From: an uncultured Treponema sp.
GTDB taxonomy: Bacteria > Spirochaetota > Spirochaetia > Treponematales > Treponemataceae
Direction: 5' to 3'
Length of the DNA stretch: 34,344 nucleotides
Assembly (NCBI GenBank): GCA_946611835.1
Contig: CAMOEE010000002.1
Coordinates: 1-34,344 of the forward strand
Both the position numbers and the translations under genes were made by a program. The notes beneath the pieces are model-generated. The model was not told where the DNA came from. It did not search any database and was given only the letters and a program-made list of their open reading frames with translations. Below, piece by piece: positions 1 to 10,800 of this stretch. Within the stretch, counting starts at the first letter, position 1. Each line of letters opens with the position of its first letter.

Positions 1-183
1 AAAGTCTACACAATCGGAAAAGACCCGAAAAAAGACTGGTTCTCAAAGGAAGTCTGCGGTGGTCCTCATGTCCAGCACACAGCCCAGATTGGTGACTTCA
101 AAATCCAGAAGGAGCAGTCTTCTTCAGCTGGAGTTCGCCGAATCCGTGCTGTAATTTCCGGCGGCCTTCCATTGGAAGCCTGA
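1..183 (+). CDS. alaS: Alanyl-tRNA synthetase, C-terminal fragment (truncated by window start)
   Basis: Frame 1 reads ...[46 protein letters not shown] ; CGGxHV...IGxFKIxxExSxxAGVRRIxA is the AlaS SAD-domain signature. Confidence 0.9.
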   Translation, partial: KVYTIGKDPKKDWFSKEVCGGPHVQHTAQIGDFKIQKEQSSSAGVRRIRAVISGGLPLEA

Positions 184-276
184 TGCATCGCATGAATGTG
201 GTGTAAATTTTCGCCAGGTGAAAATGTAACGAAAACGGGATAAGATTGTTCTTATTCTTTAGAGGAAAAATGTAAT

Positions 277-1359
277 ATGAAAAAAACTTTACTTGCTGCA
301 ACACTTGCAATCTCAATGGCATTCGGGGCTTTTGCTTTGTCGGATGACTTACAGCCCCTGGCTGTCGTAAAGCTCAACAAAACTGAGACAATTACTCTTA
401 AACAGCTCAAAAACCGTGTTGAGACTTATCAGAAACAGAACAATCTCCAGTCTTTCACTGTAGATCAGAAAAAAGAAATACTTGATGCCATGATTGACGA
501 AAAACTCGTTGTTCAGGCTGCCTCAAAAGCCGGCATGAATATCACTGACACTCAGGTCAATCAATATTTCTTGCAGAATATCAGCCAGCAGGTTGGCCGT
601 TCTGTAACTGAGGCAGAGTTCTCAGAAATCGTCAAAAAAGAGACAAACCTTTCACTTGATGATTTTATGAAACAGCAGGTAGGAATGGGAGTAAGCGATT
701 ATAAGGCTTATCTCAAAAATCAGCTTTTGGCTCAGCAGTATGTAATTCAGCAGAAGCAGGGCGAGCTTACAAAAGTCGCTCCGTCGGATGAGGACATCCG
801 TAAATTCTACGACCTCAACAAGGCTTCTTTCGTTCAGAATGACATGGTCAAACTCTTCCTCGTTGTCGTTCCAAAGGCAGGAAACGCAGAAGGTGCAAAA
901 ATTAAGGCTGAGGCAATGCTCAAAGCCGTAAAAGATAAGTCACTTTCATTTGATAAAATCAAGGCTGATTCTGGCAAAGACTATCAGGGTGGAGACCTGT
1001 TCATCGGAAAAACAGCACAGCACGCTCAGCAGCTTGGAATCTCTTACAATGATTTGCTCGAGCTTTTCACCCGGGATATAAATTACATTTCTAGCCTCAA
1101 TGAAACAGAGACGGATTTCCAGTTCTATGTTGTACGACAGAAGTACGCTGCAAAAATGCTCTCAATTTCTGATCTCGTTCAGCCGGAGACAACAATTACT
1201 GTTTATGATTACATCAAGCAGAACCTTACCAATCAGATGCAGAGCCAGGCTCTTGTAGCTGCGGTACAGGATATTACAAAGGGACTTCGCACTCCCAGCA
1301 ACTTTGAATACAAGCAGAAAGATGAAAAACTCAAAAAACTGCTTGATTGGGAAAAATAA
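277..1359 (+). CDS. SurA/PrsA-like periplasmic peptidyl-prolyl isomerase/chaperone with signal peptide
   Basis: MKKTLLAATLAISMAFGAFA signal peptide; SurA-N-like helical region (VDQKKEILDAMIDEKLVVQAASKAGMNITDTQVNQYF); SD-like agagga upstream. Confidence 0.75.
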   Translation: MKKTLLAATLAISMAFGAFALSDDLQPLAVVKLNKTETITLKQLKNRVETYQKQNNLQSFTVDQKKEILDAMIDEKLVVQAASKAGMNITDTQVNQYFLQNISQQVGRSVTEAEFSEIVKKETNLSLDDFMKQQVGMGVSDYKAYLKNQLLAQQYVIQQKQGELTKVAPSDEDIRKFYDLNKASFVQNDMVKLFLVVVPKAGNAEGAKIKAEAMLKAVKDKSLSFDKIKADSGKDYQGGDLFIGKTAQHAQQLGISYNDLLELFTRDINYISSLNETETDFQFYVVRQKYAAKMLSISDLVQPETTITVYDYIKQNLTNQMQSQALVAAVQDITKGLRTPSNFEYKQKDEKLKKLLDWEK

Positions 1360-1790
1360 TGTCACGAAGAAAATCTAGAATTACCGCATTCCAGGGGCTT
1401 TATTCCTGGGATGTTGGTGGAATGACTGAAAAGGATGTTCTCGAACTTTCATGGTTGAAGCAGAGTTCTTCTGAGTCAGAAGAAGCTGAAAAGGCTCCTC
1501 TTGATGAAGAGGGGCTTGCCTTCACAAGAATGCTTATCGCCGGAACAATCGAAAATGTCGAAAAAATTGACGAGACGATAAAGGCTCATCTTACCAACTG
1601 GGAATTCGACCGTGTAAACAAAGTCACGATTGCGATTCTCAGAATGAGCGTTTATTCCCTCATGTTCACAAAAGACATCGATTCTTCTGTCGTAATTGAT
1701 GAGGCAATTGACATTGCAAAAAATTACGGCCCTGACGATTCTTACAAATTCGTGAACGCAATCCTTGATAACATCAAAAAAGATTTGTAG
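1359..1790 (+). CDS. nusB: Transcription antitermination factor NusB
   Basis: MSRRKSRITAFQGLYSWDV...VIDEAIDIAKNYGPDDSYKFVNAILDNI is typical NusB; true ATG at 1359 overlaps the upstream TAA (TAATG). Confidence 0.9.
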   Translation: MSRRKSRITAFQGLYSWDVGGMTEKDVLELSWLKQSSSESEEAEKAPLDEEGLAFTRMLIAGTIENVEKIDETIKAHLTNWEFDRVNKVTIAILRMSVYSLMFTKDIDSSVVIDEAIDIAKNYGPDDSYKFVNAILDNIKKDL

Positions 1791-1824
1791 AAATCACAAG
1801 AGGAATGACAAAACGGAGTTCCAA

Positions 1825-3759
1825 ATGAAAAAATTTCCTGCCACACGAAAAATAATCGCATTTTGCTCAATTCTTTTTCTGGCAGGAATTTTTTTTGCCT
1901 CATGCTCTAAATCTGATGACGCTTCCTTTATGAGCGCAATGGAAAGCGTTGATATTTTCATAAAAAACGGTGACACGGCCGAGGCAATGCGTCTCCTGAA
2001 AAAATCCGAAAAAAAAGCTTTCAGTTCTTTTGCCAGACTTGGAATTTTCAGCCGTTACCAGCTTTTGGGCGAGGACAAAAGGGCTGAGAATGTTCTTGTA
2101 AACGGCCTTAAAAAACTTCCCGAAAATCCGGAACTTTCTGCAATCTACTCACACTTCCTGCTGCGGGCAAACCGGCTTTCAGAGGCAATAGATGTTTCAA
2201 AATGTCTGGAAGGAACAAAATATGGCTCAATCCGCTCCGAAGCGATAATGAAAAAGCTTTTGCAGAGCGAAGATTTCAATGATTTTGCCAGTCCTTTCTT
2301 TTCTCAGGAAATTTCTTCTGCCTACTACGATACTTATGTTGGTACTAATGATTCCCGCTGGCTGAGAAACTGTGCGCTGATTTACCTTCTTCGCGGTGAA
2401 TACTCCATGGCTTCTTCTTTGCAGCGCGATTTAGAAGATTCCCAGGACGCCCTCTTCTGGGCTTTTGTTCAGTATGATTCTGGAAACTATGACATTGCGG
2501 CCCAAAATCTTAAAGGGGTTTCTTCACCCATGCTTAAGGGGGCTGCCTCGCTCCTTGCATCCGACGCATACATGATGCTGGGGGATGAAGAGTCTGCCGA
2601 AGAATACCGGACTAATTACATCGAGGCGGCAAAAAATTCCGGGTCAAAACTTCTTCCTTCAATTCTTGTTAATTCATCGCTTTATTCTTTCCGGCATGAG
2701 CAGTACCGCAAGTCTTATGAATATCTCATCGATGCCTTTATTGTGGAGCCGGATTTTATCCCAGCCTTGATTTCTTACGGAAAACTTTCCTGGAAGGATT
2801 CCCGGCCTGTAGAAATGTCCGACCTTGAGAAGGCTCTACGCAAAACTTCACTGCGAACCAGCAAAATGCGTGAATACGATGAACGCCCGAAATTCACGAT
2901 TACAGATGCCCTTTATCGCATGGAAGAAACTCTGGAACGAGAGAGCAGGGCAGGCCTGAAGCATGATGACAATCTGATTGTTGAGCGGCTCAGCCTCTAC
3001 CTAAAGAATAATCCTGAGCTTAACCTTACTCAGAAAACGGCTGCGATTTGGACGGAATTGGAGCAGAACCGGGTTGGAACAAACCTTTATCCGCCTCATC
3101 TCGTGCAGTTTGCCGTTCAGAAATTCCTGTCTTATGGCTTGATTGAAGAAGGTCGGGAACTTTTTATGAATTACATCGATGCTAAATTCGATTTGAATTA
3201 CCGCCGCCAGCAGACAGAAGCAGGAACGACAAAAAATGTTAAACTCGACATTTTTGGCGGCGAAAAGACTGAAAAGCTTCCGGTGATTCCAGAAAGCGTT
3301 GCCCGCCTTGCCTTTGGGGATCGTGCGGCTGACAAAACGGATCGAATGGAAATTTGGGAAGTAGAATTTGCCGCATATTTCTCGCTTTTAGAAAAGAATA
3401 TTTCCGCCGCAAAAAGGCTTTATGAATATGTGATTTTTGAAACCGGCGGTGTAAAAAGAGCGAATGCCAGCGGAAACCTTACTTCTGTTTCGCCTCTTGC
3501 AGCTTCTTCAAGTGCTGCAAACCTTGCGATGATTTATTCAAGCACAGGTGAGCGGAAAAAGGCTATGGATTTGTACTCTCTTGCTGCGGGAAAAACGAGG
3601 TCGTCGGAAATTAAATCTAAATTGCTTTATAGAACTGCGAAACTGCAGGCTGATTCTGGGGATTTGGACTCGGCAAAGACTTCGCTTGCATACAGCCTTA
3701 GCCTTGATAGAAGTAATGCTGACGCCCGATTGCTCAAGCGTCAGCTCGAAGCAAAATAA
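1825..3759 (+). CDS. TPR-repeat lipoprotein
   Basis: In-frame ATG at 1825 with upstream cggag; MKKFPATRKIIAFCSILFLAGIFFASC lipobox; repeated helical TPR-like segments. Confidence 0.75.
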   Translation: MKKFPATRKIIAFCSILFLAGIFFASCSKSDDASFMSAMESVDIFIKNGDTAEAMRLLKKSEKKAFSSFARLGIFSRYQLLGEDKRAENVLVNGLKKLPENPELSAIYSHFLLRANRLSEAIDVSKCLEGTKYGSIRSEAIMKKLLQSEDFNDFASPFFSQEISSAYYDTYVGTNDSRWLRNCALIYLLRGEYSMASSLQRDLEDSQDALFWAFVQYDSGNYDIAAQNLKGVSSPMLKGAASLLASDAYMMLGDEESAEEYRTNYIEAAKNSGSKLLPSILVNSSLYSFRHEQYRKSYEYLIDAFIVEPDFIPALISYGKLSWKDSRPVEMSDLEKALRKTSLRTSKMREYDERPKFTITDALYRMEETLERESRAGLKHDDNLIVERLSLYLKNNPELNLTQKTAAIWTELEQNRVGTNLYPPHLVQFAVQKFLSYGLIEEGRELFMNYIDAKFDLNYRRQQTEAGTTKNVKLDIFGGEKTEKLPVIPESVARLAFGDRAADKTDRMEIWEVEFAAYFSLLEKNISAAKRLYEYVIFETGGVKRANASGNLTSVSPLAASSSAANLAMIYSSTGERKKAMDLYSLAAGKTRSSEIKSKLLYRTAKLQADSGDLDSAKTSLAYSLSLDRSNADARLLKRQLEAK

Positions 3760-4032
3760 TTATTCAACGATAGCGATGATGTCGCTGTTCTTTACGATGA
3801 GATAATCATCGCCATCCATTTTGACCTGAACTCCGGCATATTTGTCGTACATTACACGGTCACCAACTTTGACAGTGATTGGATCCTTTTCTGTTCCTGG
3901 ACCAACGGCTTCAACTGTTGCGGTCTGTGTTTTTTCCTGAGCTGTCTCCGGAATAATGATTCCAGATGCTGTTTTTGTTTCGGCCTTTTCCTGTTTGAGA
4001 AGGACTCGGTCTGCCAATGGTTTAAGTTTCAT
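3760..4032 (-). CDS. groES: Co-chaperonin GroES
   Basis: [46 protein letters not shown]...[37 protein letters not shown] ggagga upstream. Confidence 0.97.
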   Translation of the reverse strand: MKLKPLADRVLLKQEKAETKTASGIIIPETAQEKTQTATVEAVGPGTEKDPITVKVGDRVMYDKYAGVQVKMDGDDYLIVKNSDIIAIVE

Positions 4033-4188
4033 ATATTTCCTCCAATATTAATACATTTTGATACAATAAAAATATAGAATTTTTCGCTGGTCGGCAAGAA
4101 AAATATTTATTTTAACCTGCATTTTTTCCTATGAAAAATAAAAAAGCTGGTGTATAATGAATTCTTAGAAAAAATTAAGAGGATTTTC

Positions 4189-4950
4189 ATGGAACGAAGC
4201 ATACTATTTGTGAGCGAAACGCAGAACTTTTTGGTTACGGCAATGATCAAAGCGCTTAAGGAAGCACGCTTTGAGGTTTCAACTGCTGAGCCTGATATGG
4301 TTGAAATATCGCTTATTCAAAATATTCCAGACATCTATCTTGTCTATCTTGAGGGAGATTTAAACAAATTCAACGGCACTTTAAAGTACCTCAAAAAACT
4401 TGTCACCGAAGACGGACACGACAGGGTTCTTTACCTTATTGGAAATCCAATGGAAATAGAAGCTGCCTACGATGTTTACCCAAAATCGCTTGTTTCAGCT
4501 TCATTCAGCCGGCCGGTCAATATTCAGGATGTCATTCAAAAACTTAATATGCTCATTACCAGCGAAGCCGGTGCTACTCCAGGCCGCAAAAAGATTCTCG
4601 TTGTTGACGATGACAGCGTTATGCTCCGAACAATGAAAATCTGGCTTTCAAAAAAATACGATGCCTACATGGCTAATTCAGGTCTCAACGCCCTTCAGTT
4701 CCTTTCTACAAATCATGTCGACCTGATTCTTCTTGATTATGAAATGCCGGTTGCTTCAGGCCTCCAGATTTTTGAGATGCTTAAGCACGATCCAAACCTC
4801 TGTAACATTCCTGTCATCTTCCTCACCTCAAAAGATGACAAAGAAACCGTTATGAAGGTTCTTGCGGCAGGTCCAGAAAAATACATGCTTAAATCGAGCG
4901 AACCGGACTTGCTCCTTAAAACCGTTGATGATTTCTTCAAAGGAAAATAA
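4189..4950 (+). CDS. Response regulator with N-terminal pseudoreceiver-like domain and C-terminal receiver domain, no output domain
   Basis: C-terminal ILVVDDDSVM...LILLDYEMPVASG...VIFLTSK...YMLKSS receiver motifs; N-terminal ILFVSETQ...IYLVYLEGD...SFSRPVN resembles REC without acidic residues. Start at 4189 preferred (SD aagagga) over GTG at 4150. Confidence 0.85.
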   Translation: MERSILFVSETQNFLVTAMIKALKEARFEVSTAEPDMVEISLIQNIPDIYLVYLEGDLNKFNGTLKYLKKLVTEDGHDRVLYLIGNPMEIEAAYDVYPKSLVSASFSRPVNIQDVIQKLNMLITSEAGATPGRKKILVVDDDSVMLRTMKIWLSKKYDAYMANSGLNALQFLSTNHVDLILLDYEMPVASGLQIFEMLKHDPNLCNIPVIFLTSKDDKETVMKVLAAGPEKYMLKSSEPDLLLKTVDDFFKGK

Positions 4951-4952
4951 AC

Positions 4953-7862
4953 ATGCCAAATAAGGATCAGGGTGCATTCTTCTTTCTGAACGATATAAAA
5001 TTCAGAATTTCGATTCCGCTTACCACAATAATCTGCTTCTTCCTGCTTTTTTTTATTGAATATGCCGGCGGAAGAGGTATTCAGGATTTTTCTTTTAACG
5101 GATGGATGATATACCGGGCCAGAGTTTATTTGCAGCTTCTTCCTGTGATGCTGCTTACGACTCTTTCTGGTTATGGAGTCGGCGCCTTTGTCGTTCTTCT
5201 TTTTTTCTGTAGCGAAGCTCTTTTAACCCGTGTTTTTCCTTACCACACTTATGTTCTTTTGATTGGCTCGCTGATTGCGAATATTCCGGTCTTTCATCAG
5301 TGGTACAGGCGATGGCTGAAGTCTTTGCTTGCCTTTATTGTTTTCGCTGTTTTGATTACATCCTGTACCAGCATTCTGCTTCCTGTTCTTGACGGGCGCA
5401 GAGTTGAGTCCGGAGCATGTCTTTTCTACTTCATCCTTGCCTTGATTCCTTCTTTTATCGTGGCTGGATTTGGATATCTTTATTACAATTTTTTTCCTGC
5501 AAAAATCAAGTCTCTTTTTTTTACTAGCGTCTATGAATCAGAAAATATAATAAGATTCAGGGATGAATTCAGCAGAGAGAGGGGCGGGAGAATCAGAAAC
5601 AAGCTTACCCTGCTGATTTTAGCGATTATTGTCATTCTTTTGTTTGCAGGGTTTGGATTTGCTAATTTTTTGCTTGCGGACTTCAGAAATATCACTGGCT
5701 GGCAGCAGATTATTTTTGCGACAAGGCTTGTGACTTTGATGTCAATCATTGCGACACCAGTTATCATCATTGCTTTTGCCTATACCAATCAATCAATTTC
5801 CTACCCTTTGCAGCTTCTCACAAAAGCCGTTGAGGATTCAAATGTCTGTAATATAACTGAGCACACACGGGACATTCCCCGTCTGGACTTAAAGTCTCTC
5901 AAAATCAATGCATCCGGTGAAATAGGCATCCTCCATCACTCTCTGGTTGATATGGTCTCCACCACCGAAAGTTACATCAAGAATCTTGAGAGATCCCAGC
6001 TTCTTGAGACACAGCTGGCCACTGCAAAAGCTGCGAGCAAGGCAAAATCAGACTTCCTTTCTAATATGTCCCATGAAATCCGAACCCCAATCAATGCGGT
6101 TCTTGGCCTAAACGAGATGATTCTTCGTGAAAGCCACGATGATGTGATTTCAAATTATGCAAAGGATATTGAGAATGCCGGGAAGAGCCTTTTAAGTATC
6201 GTAAACGACATCCTTGATTTCTCAAAAATTGAGGCCGGTAAGCTTGAAATTGTGCCTACAAACTACGATTTGAGTTCTTCTGTCAATAATATCGTAAACA
6301 TGATTTCAAAGCGGGCTGCAGACAAAAATCTTGCCCTTAATGTTGACATCGATCCCAACTGCCCCCACTTCCTCTATGGTGACGATGTTCGCCTGGGTCA
6401 GTGTTGTCTCAATATTCTTACAAATGCTGTCAAATACACCAATGAAGGTTCCGTTACCCTTTCAATCAGAGGAAAAAAGGTCGATTATTCTCATGTTATG
6501 ATTACATTCCATGTTATTGATACCGGTATTGGTATCCGTGACAAGGATATTCCAAAACTCTTCACCGCATTCCAGAGAATCGACGAGGAGCGAAACCGTA
6601 CAATCGAAGGAACCGGTCTTGGCCTTAACATCGTTCAGAGTCTTCTCACCCTTATGAATTCTCACCTTGAGGTCGAAAGTTCTTACGGAAAAGGTTCGGA
6701 TTTCCACTTTTCTGTCCTGCAGGGTGTAATTGACTGGGATCCGATCGGTGATTTTAAAGAAACTTACCGAAAATCCCTTGAAAACACAATTGAGTATCAT
6801 GAATTGTTCACGGCACCAAGGGCAAAGATTCTTGTCGTTGATGATACGGAACTTAATCTTACGGTCGTCCGGGGCTTATTAAAGCAGACAAAAGTCCAGA
6901 TTGACACAGTCCTGAGCGGTTATGATGCTCTTGAGTCTGTGAAAAAACAGCATTACGATGTGATTTTCCTTGACCACCGGATGCCCGGTATGGACGGAAT
7001 CGAAACTTTCAACAATATGCTCAAACTTCAGGATAACCAGAGCAAGGGAGTGCCTGTAATCGCCTTGACGGCAAATGCAGTTTCTGGTGCAAAAGAAATG
7101 TTCCTTACGGCCGGCTTCAGTGATTATATGACAAAACCAATTGAGGGCAAAAAACTTGAAGAAATGCTCGAAAAGTATCTCCCGCCGGAACTGATTGAGC
7201 ATGTCGAAATTCCAAATGATGACGGAGAAATCAAGTCTCTTGATGAAAACGGTGAGATTGACGAAGATGACACTTCTGCCGTTTCTGAGAAGTTTGCTGC
7301 ACTCAAAGGCGTTGATGTTGAAGAGGCTCTAAAATACACCGGCGGTGCGGAAATCCTTGAGGAGACTCTCAAAGAATTCTACAAGAATATTGATAAAAAC
7401 GCCGCAAAAATACAGAAATTCGTTGACGAGGGAGACTACAGGAACTACACGATTCTTGTTCACGCATTAAAGTCTTCTGCCCGCCTGATTGGGGCTGCCA
7501 AACTTTCTGACGATGCGAAATATCTTGAAAAGTGCGGCGATGACGAGAATGAGGCCGAAATCCTTGGGAAAACACCGGCCCTGCTTGAATTGTACCGGAC
7601 CTACAAAGAGAACCTGGCTCCACTTTGCGCAGAAAACGAGGATGATATCAGCAAGGAAGAAATGACTCTGGAGCAGTATGCTGAGGCAATTTCAAACATA
7701 AAGGAATGCATCGAGGCTTTTGATTTTGATACAGCCGACCAGATTGTAGCAATGGTCAAAGGGTACAGAATTCCAGATGAAAAGAAAGAGCATTTTGCAG
7801 CACTGACAGAGGCAATTTCTGAAGTTGACAGAGACAAAATCCTGAAAATCGTGCTACAATAA
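4953..7862 (+). CDS. Hybrid sensor histidine kinase: multi-TM N-terminus, HisKA, HATPase, REC, Hpt
   Basis: Hydrophobic N-terminus; FLSNMSHEIRTPINAVLGLNEMI (H-box), GTGLGLNIVQ (G-box), ILVVDDTELNLTVV...IFLDHRMPGMDG (REC), HALKSSARLIGAAKLSDDAKYLE (Hpt). Confidence 0.95.
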   Translation: MPNKDQGAFFFLNDIKFRISIPLTTIICFFLLFFIEYAGGRGIQDFSFNGWMIYRARVYLQLLPVMLLTTLSGYGVGAFVVLLFFCSEALLTRVFPYHTYVLLIGSLIANIPVFHQWYRRWLKSLLAFIVFAVLITSCTSILLPVLDGRRVESGACLFYFILALIPSFIVAGFGYLYYNFFPAKIKSLFFTSVYESENIIRFRDEFSRERGGRIRNKLTLLILAIIVILLFAGFGFANFLLADFRNITGWQQIIFATRLVTLMSIIATPVIIIAFAYTNQSISYPLQLLTKAVEDSNVCNITEHTRDIPRLDLKSLKINASGEIGILHHSLVDMVSTTESYIKNLERSQLLETQLATAKAASKAKSDFLSNMSHEIRTPINAVLGLNEMILRESHDDVISNYAKDIENAGKSLLSIVNDILDFSKIEAGKLEIVPTNYDLSSSVNNIVNMISKRAADKNLALNVDIDPNCPHFLYGDDVRLGQCCLNILTNAVKYTNEGSVTLSIRGKKVDYSHVMITFHVIDTGIGIRDKDIPKLFTAFQRIDEERNRTIEGTGLGLNIVQSLLTLMNSHLEVESSYGKGSDFHFSVLQGVIDWDPIGDFKETYRKSLENTIEYHELFTAPRAKILVVDDTELNLTVVRGLLKQTKVQIDTVLSGYDALESVKKQHYDVIFLDHRMPGMDGIETFNNMLKLQDNQSKGVPVIALTANAVSGAKEMFLTAGFSDYMTKPIEGKKLEEMLEKYLPPELIEHVEIPNDDGEIKSLDENGEIDEDDTSAVSEKFAALKGVDVEEALKYTGGAEILEETLKEFYKNIDKNAAKIQKFVDEGDYRNYTILVHALKSSARLIGAAKLSDDAKYLEKCGDDENEAEILGKTPALLELYRTYKENLAPLCAENEDDISKEEMTLEQYAEAISNIKECIEAFDFDTADQIVAMVKGYRIPDEKKEHFAALTEAISEVDRDKILKIVLQ

Positions 7863-7868
7863 TCTCCT

Positions 7869-10800
7869 ATGGCAGATTATCATGTGTTCGATAGTGCTCC
7901 GGAAGACACGCCGGTTGCTAATTTTGTTCATCTTCATGTTCATTCGGATTATTCTTTGCTCGATTCCTGTGCAAAAATTGATGATTTGGTTGCTAAGGCC
8001 AAACGGCTTAATATGCCGGCCCTGGCTCTCACTGACCACGGAAACATGTTCGGTGCCCTTAACTTTGAGCACCTCTGCCATGTAAACGGAATCAACCCTA
8101 TTGTCGGCGAAGAGTTTTATGTAGCTTACGGCTCACATCTGGAGAAAAATTCAGTTCCATATTCACACAAGGGCGAGGACGGCGACCGTCAGGCCCGCTA
8201 CTTCCATTTGATTCTCCTCTGCGAAAACGAGACCGGTTACAAGAACATGAGCTGGCTTTCTTCAATCGCCTACACAGAGGGAACCTGGTATAAACCCCGA
8301 ATCGACTTTGAGCTTCTCGAAAAATATCACGAGGGCTTAATCTGCTGTTCTGCCTGTATTGCCGGTGAACTTCCCCAGCTTTTGCTTGCAAACAAAGACG
8401 AAGAGGCGAAGGAACTTGCCCTCAAATACAAAAATCTTTTCGGTCCCGACCACTACTACATTGAGTTGCAGGATCACGGCCTTGAAGACCAGAAAATCGT
8501 CAACAAAAAACTGATTGCCCTGGCCCATGAGCTGGACATTCCCCTTGTCGTTACCAACGACATTCACTATGTAGAAAAAGAAGATGCCGAAGCCCAGGAC
8601 TGCCTCCGTTGCATAGGCTTTAAGAAGAACATGAATGAGCCTCATCAGACAATGGGTGAGGGGCGTGACGAATGGTATTTTAAAACCGAAGAGGAAATGC
8701 GCCTGCTCTTCCCGGATTGTCCAGAAGCCTACGACAACACAATTAAAATCGCCAATATGTGTAACCTTACGATTCATCAGTATAAAACGATGGAACTTAA
8801 AGGCACTTTGCCACGCTTTGCTTTGCCAGAGGAATTCCAGACCCACGGGGAAGATTACGCAAAAAATCAGGACGACTATATGCGTCACCTTGTTGAGGAA
8901 GGCTTGCGCAAACGCTATAAGGAAATTACTCCTCAAATCCGCCAGCGATGCGAATACGAAATGGCAATCATCCTTAAAATGGGCTTTTCGGGCTACTTCC
9001 TCATCGTCTGGGAATTCATCAACTGGTCAAAGTCAACCTACGACAATGTGAACAAGCGCCCCAAGCCTTACATGCCTATAGGCCCTGGCCGAGGTTCTGG
9101 TGCGGGTTCCCTGGTTGCCTACTGTCTTACGATTACGGACATCGACCCGTTCCGCTATAAACTGATTTTCGAACGATTTTTGAATCCTGAGCGAGTCTCC
9201 ATGCCAGATTTCGACGTTGACATGGACTTCGACTATCGCCAGGACATCATCCAGCACACCCGTGACTTGTACGGCGACAAAAAAGTCGGCCATATTGTCA
9301 CATTCGGTACCTTAAAGCCAAAGAATGTTATCGCTGATGTCGGACGCACTCTGGGCATTCCGCTTTCCGAAGTCAACATGCTCAAATCAAAAGTCTCTGA
9401 GAACTTAAAGACCAAGCTCAAAAACTGCTTTGAACCGCCTAACGAGAAATTCCCGGATGGCGGTCAGCTTGCGGAGTTCAGACACGACCCTCGCTACGAA
9501 AAACTCTTTGATCTTGCGATAAAACTTGAGGGCTGTAAGCGAAACACAGGTCTCCACGCTTCGGGAATGGTTATCGGACTCACCGAACTTCCGAACTGGG
9601 CACCGGTCTTCATGGATTCTAAGACTGGAAAAGTCGGCGTTCAGTACACAATGGATATTATCGAGCCGTGTGGTCTTGTAAAATTCGACTACCTCGGACT
9701 CAAAACGCTTTCTTTGATTCGATACGCTGAGAATATCATCAACAAGCACAAAAAGCCGGGTGAGCCGGATTTTGTCTGTGCAAATGTGAGCGAAACTGAC
9801 CCTAAAACTTTCGAGCTCTTTAAGCGGGGCGACTCAGCGGCTGTATTCCAGTTTGAATCCCCCGGCATGCAGAAAATTTTGCGACAGTTCCAGCCGGAAA
9901 AACTGGAGGATTTGGTCGCCTTGAACGCCCTTTACAGACCAGGCCCTATGGATTACATTCCGAACTATATCGACGGAAAATGGAAGCCTGAGACGATTCA
10001 CTATCCTGACCCCTGCCTGGAGCCAATCCTGAAGGAAACTTACGGCGTTATGGTCTATCAGGAACAGATTATGCAGGTTTCCCAGAAAATCGCAGGATTC
10101 TCCCTTGGAGGCGCGGATATGCTCCGCCGAGCCATGGGTAAAAAGAAACCTGAAGTCATGATGGGAAAAAAAGTTGAATTCGAGGAAGGTGCTATCAAAC
10201 AGGGCTTTACAAAAGAACATGCCGACGAAATTTTCGAAATCATGATTCCGTTCGCAGGCTATGGTTTCAATAAGTCTCATGCGGCGGCCTATTCTGTCCT
10301 CGCTTACCGCACGGGCTGGCTAAAGGCAAACAAGCCCGCTGAGTTTATGGCGGCAAACCTTACCAACGAAATTACCTCAACCGACGGTCTTCCGGCTTAC
10401 ATTGCCGAGGCCCGCCGAATCGGAGTTCCTGTTGACCCTCCAGATGTAAACCGCTCGGATGCGATTTTCGATGTCGTTGACGGCCACATCGTCTTCGGTT
10501 TCAAGGGAATCAAGGGAATGGGAGACCGGGCAGCCCGTGCAATCGTTTATGAGCGGGAGCAGAACGGCCCTTACAAGGATTTTATGGATTTCTTGATTCG
10601 TGTCATCAAGGTAAAGGAAATCCCTGGCGAAGAGCATGGTGAGGAAGAAGGAAAATCTGGCCGTGCGACTGCAATCAACAAAAAGGCTGTTGAAGTCCTG
10701 ATAAAATGCGGCGGCTTCGACAACCTTGACCAGAACCGCCCGACTTTGATTGCAAATCTTGATCGTGCCTATGCCTATGCCGAAAAAATCGCCTTTGGTG

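Noticed and set aside
4054-4067. CATTTTGATACAAT 14-mer upstream of groES, identical to 15617-15630
   Set aside because: A shared AT-rich 14-mer is expected by chance at roughly this frequency in 34 kb, and no sigma54 site was seen at groES. Worth only a genome-wide motif count.
4033-4140. CIRCE/HrcA operator upstream of groES
   Set aside because: Looked for TTAGCACTC-N9-GAGTGCTAA in the leader and did not see it.
4150-4188. GTG start for the response regulator
   Set aside because: It overlaps a TATAAT box (4153-4158); the ATG at 4189 has an SD and begins the domain.
7825-7860. TTGACA...TACAAT as a promoter for dnaE
   Set aside because: The 24-nt spacer is too long for a normal sigma70 promoter; left as a weak candidate -10 only.
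8337-8936. 199-aa minus-strand ORF inside dnaE (and other shadow ORFs such as 9834-10280, 12951-13412, 17728-18180, 31310-31591)
   Set aside because: Antisense to well-supported coding genes, no recognisable domain and no plausible initiation region; expected from codon composition.
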